Positions 5,632 to 5,675 of a DNA stretch of 5,675 nucleotides are shown here, piece by piece. This DNA comes from Desulfobacteraceae bacterium UBA5852 (lineage in GTDB: Bacteria; Desulfobacterota; Desulfobacteria; Desulfobacterales; UBA5852), in assembly GCA_002432195.1 (NCBI GenBank), contig DJGG01000052.1, forward strand, positions 14,910-20,584, written 5' to 3'. Below the pieces are notes generated by a model. It was given only the letters and a program-made list of their open reading frames with translations, made no database searches and was not told the DNA's origin. The translations under genes were made by a program, and so were the position numbers. Positions within the stretch are counted from its first letter, which is position 1. The number at the start of each line of letters is the position of its first letter.

Positions 5632-5675
5632 GGCGGCTGGTGTCTTGTCCCGGAAATAAAGCCCTTGATGGTTTG

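Larger units (their letters stand above)
5472..5638 (-). repeat. Structured inverted-repeat element, copy B (MITE-like)
   Basis: This 167-bp element has perfect 18-bp terminal inverted repeats, AGCCGCCTGTGGATAAAC (5472-5489) and its complement (5621-5638). Imperfect similarity continues inward (TCGGGYCGAAA, starting 6-7 bases farther in at each end). It is the inverse-orientation partner of copy A. The interior forms three arms: GGGCCG/CGACCC (5498-5503 with 5529-5534), GCGAAAA/TTTTCCC (5537-5543 with 5580-5586) and CATCGGGCC/GACCCGATG (5586-5594 with 5609-5617), each with at most one mismatch. Arms 1 and 2 each hold a 17-bp GC hairpin absent in that form from copy A, which explains the 20-bp length difference between the cores. 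The first two bases belong to the radical SAM stop codon, so the element is effectively the 3' untranslated region of that gene and may also end transcription. Confidence 0.88.

Noticed and set aside
3389..5638. Integron attC sites
   Set aside because: The elements follow stop codons and fold, but no GTTRRRY/RYYYAAC core pair is visible. The two genes are divergent rather than head-to-tail, and no integrase is present.
3389..5638. Replication origin, because of the DnaA-box sequences
   Set aside because: The boxes are isolated pairs at repeat ends. No AT-rich unwinding region, clustered boxes or dnaA/dnaN/parA-type genes are present.
3217..5675. RiPP precursor peptide for the SPASM-like enzyme
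   Set aside because: No short frame with a ribosome site and leader/core-like composition was found in the gaps; the frames present are shadows of the elements or genes.

Overview
This window comes from a GC-rich bacterium. The Fe-S and radical-SAM enzymes suggest an anaerobic or microaerophilic lifestyle. The short QueG-like protein, with its C-terminal Cys-rich 'KYCRACELACP' signature, would fit a Desulfobacterota/Desulfuromonadales-type genome, but that assignment is a guess. Four protein genes are supported. No rRNA, tRNA, CRISPR array or transposase gene was seen.

Left part (1-1026): the C-terminal portion, or possibly all, of a SAM-dependent methyltransferase-like protein runs rightward. 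It ends at 863 and is followed by a 163-bp convergent gap. Middle (1027-3216, minus): a large soluble sensor histidine kinase with two tandem GAF domains, a PAS domain and a HisKA/HATPase core. It has no response regulator beside it. By eye it is clearly less GC-rich (about 60%) than the other three genes (about 70% or more). A 172-bp leader (3217-3388) holds its probable promoter.

Right part (3389-5638): two divergent genes share a 190-bp promoter region. One is a short QueG-like di-[4Fe-4S] protein (minus). The other is a radical SAM protein with a SPASM-like C-terminus (plus). Immediately after the stop codon of each lies one copy of the same roughly 130-150-bp element, so the two copies form an inverted pair bracketing the gene pair. 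The copies are about 93% identical over alignable blocks (111 of 119 positions by hand). Each has terminal inverted repeats containing a sequence identical or nearly identical to the DnaA box TTATCCACA. Each can fold into an outer stem with three arms. The outermost stem and two inner hairpins differ in sequence between the copies, yet each stays self-complementary in most places.

This bracketed unit is the most interesting thing in the window. It resembles either a MITE-flanked mobilisable cassette or a structured 3'-end element used by both genes. The methyltransferase-like gene and the kinase have no visible functional link to it.
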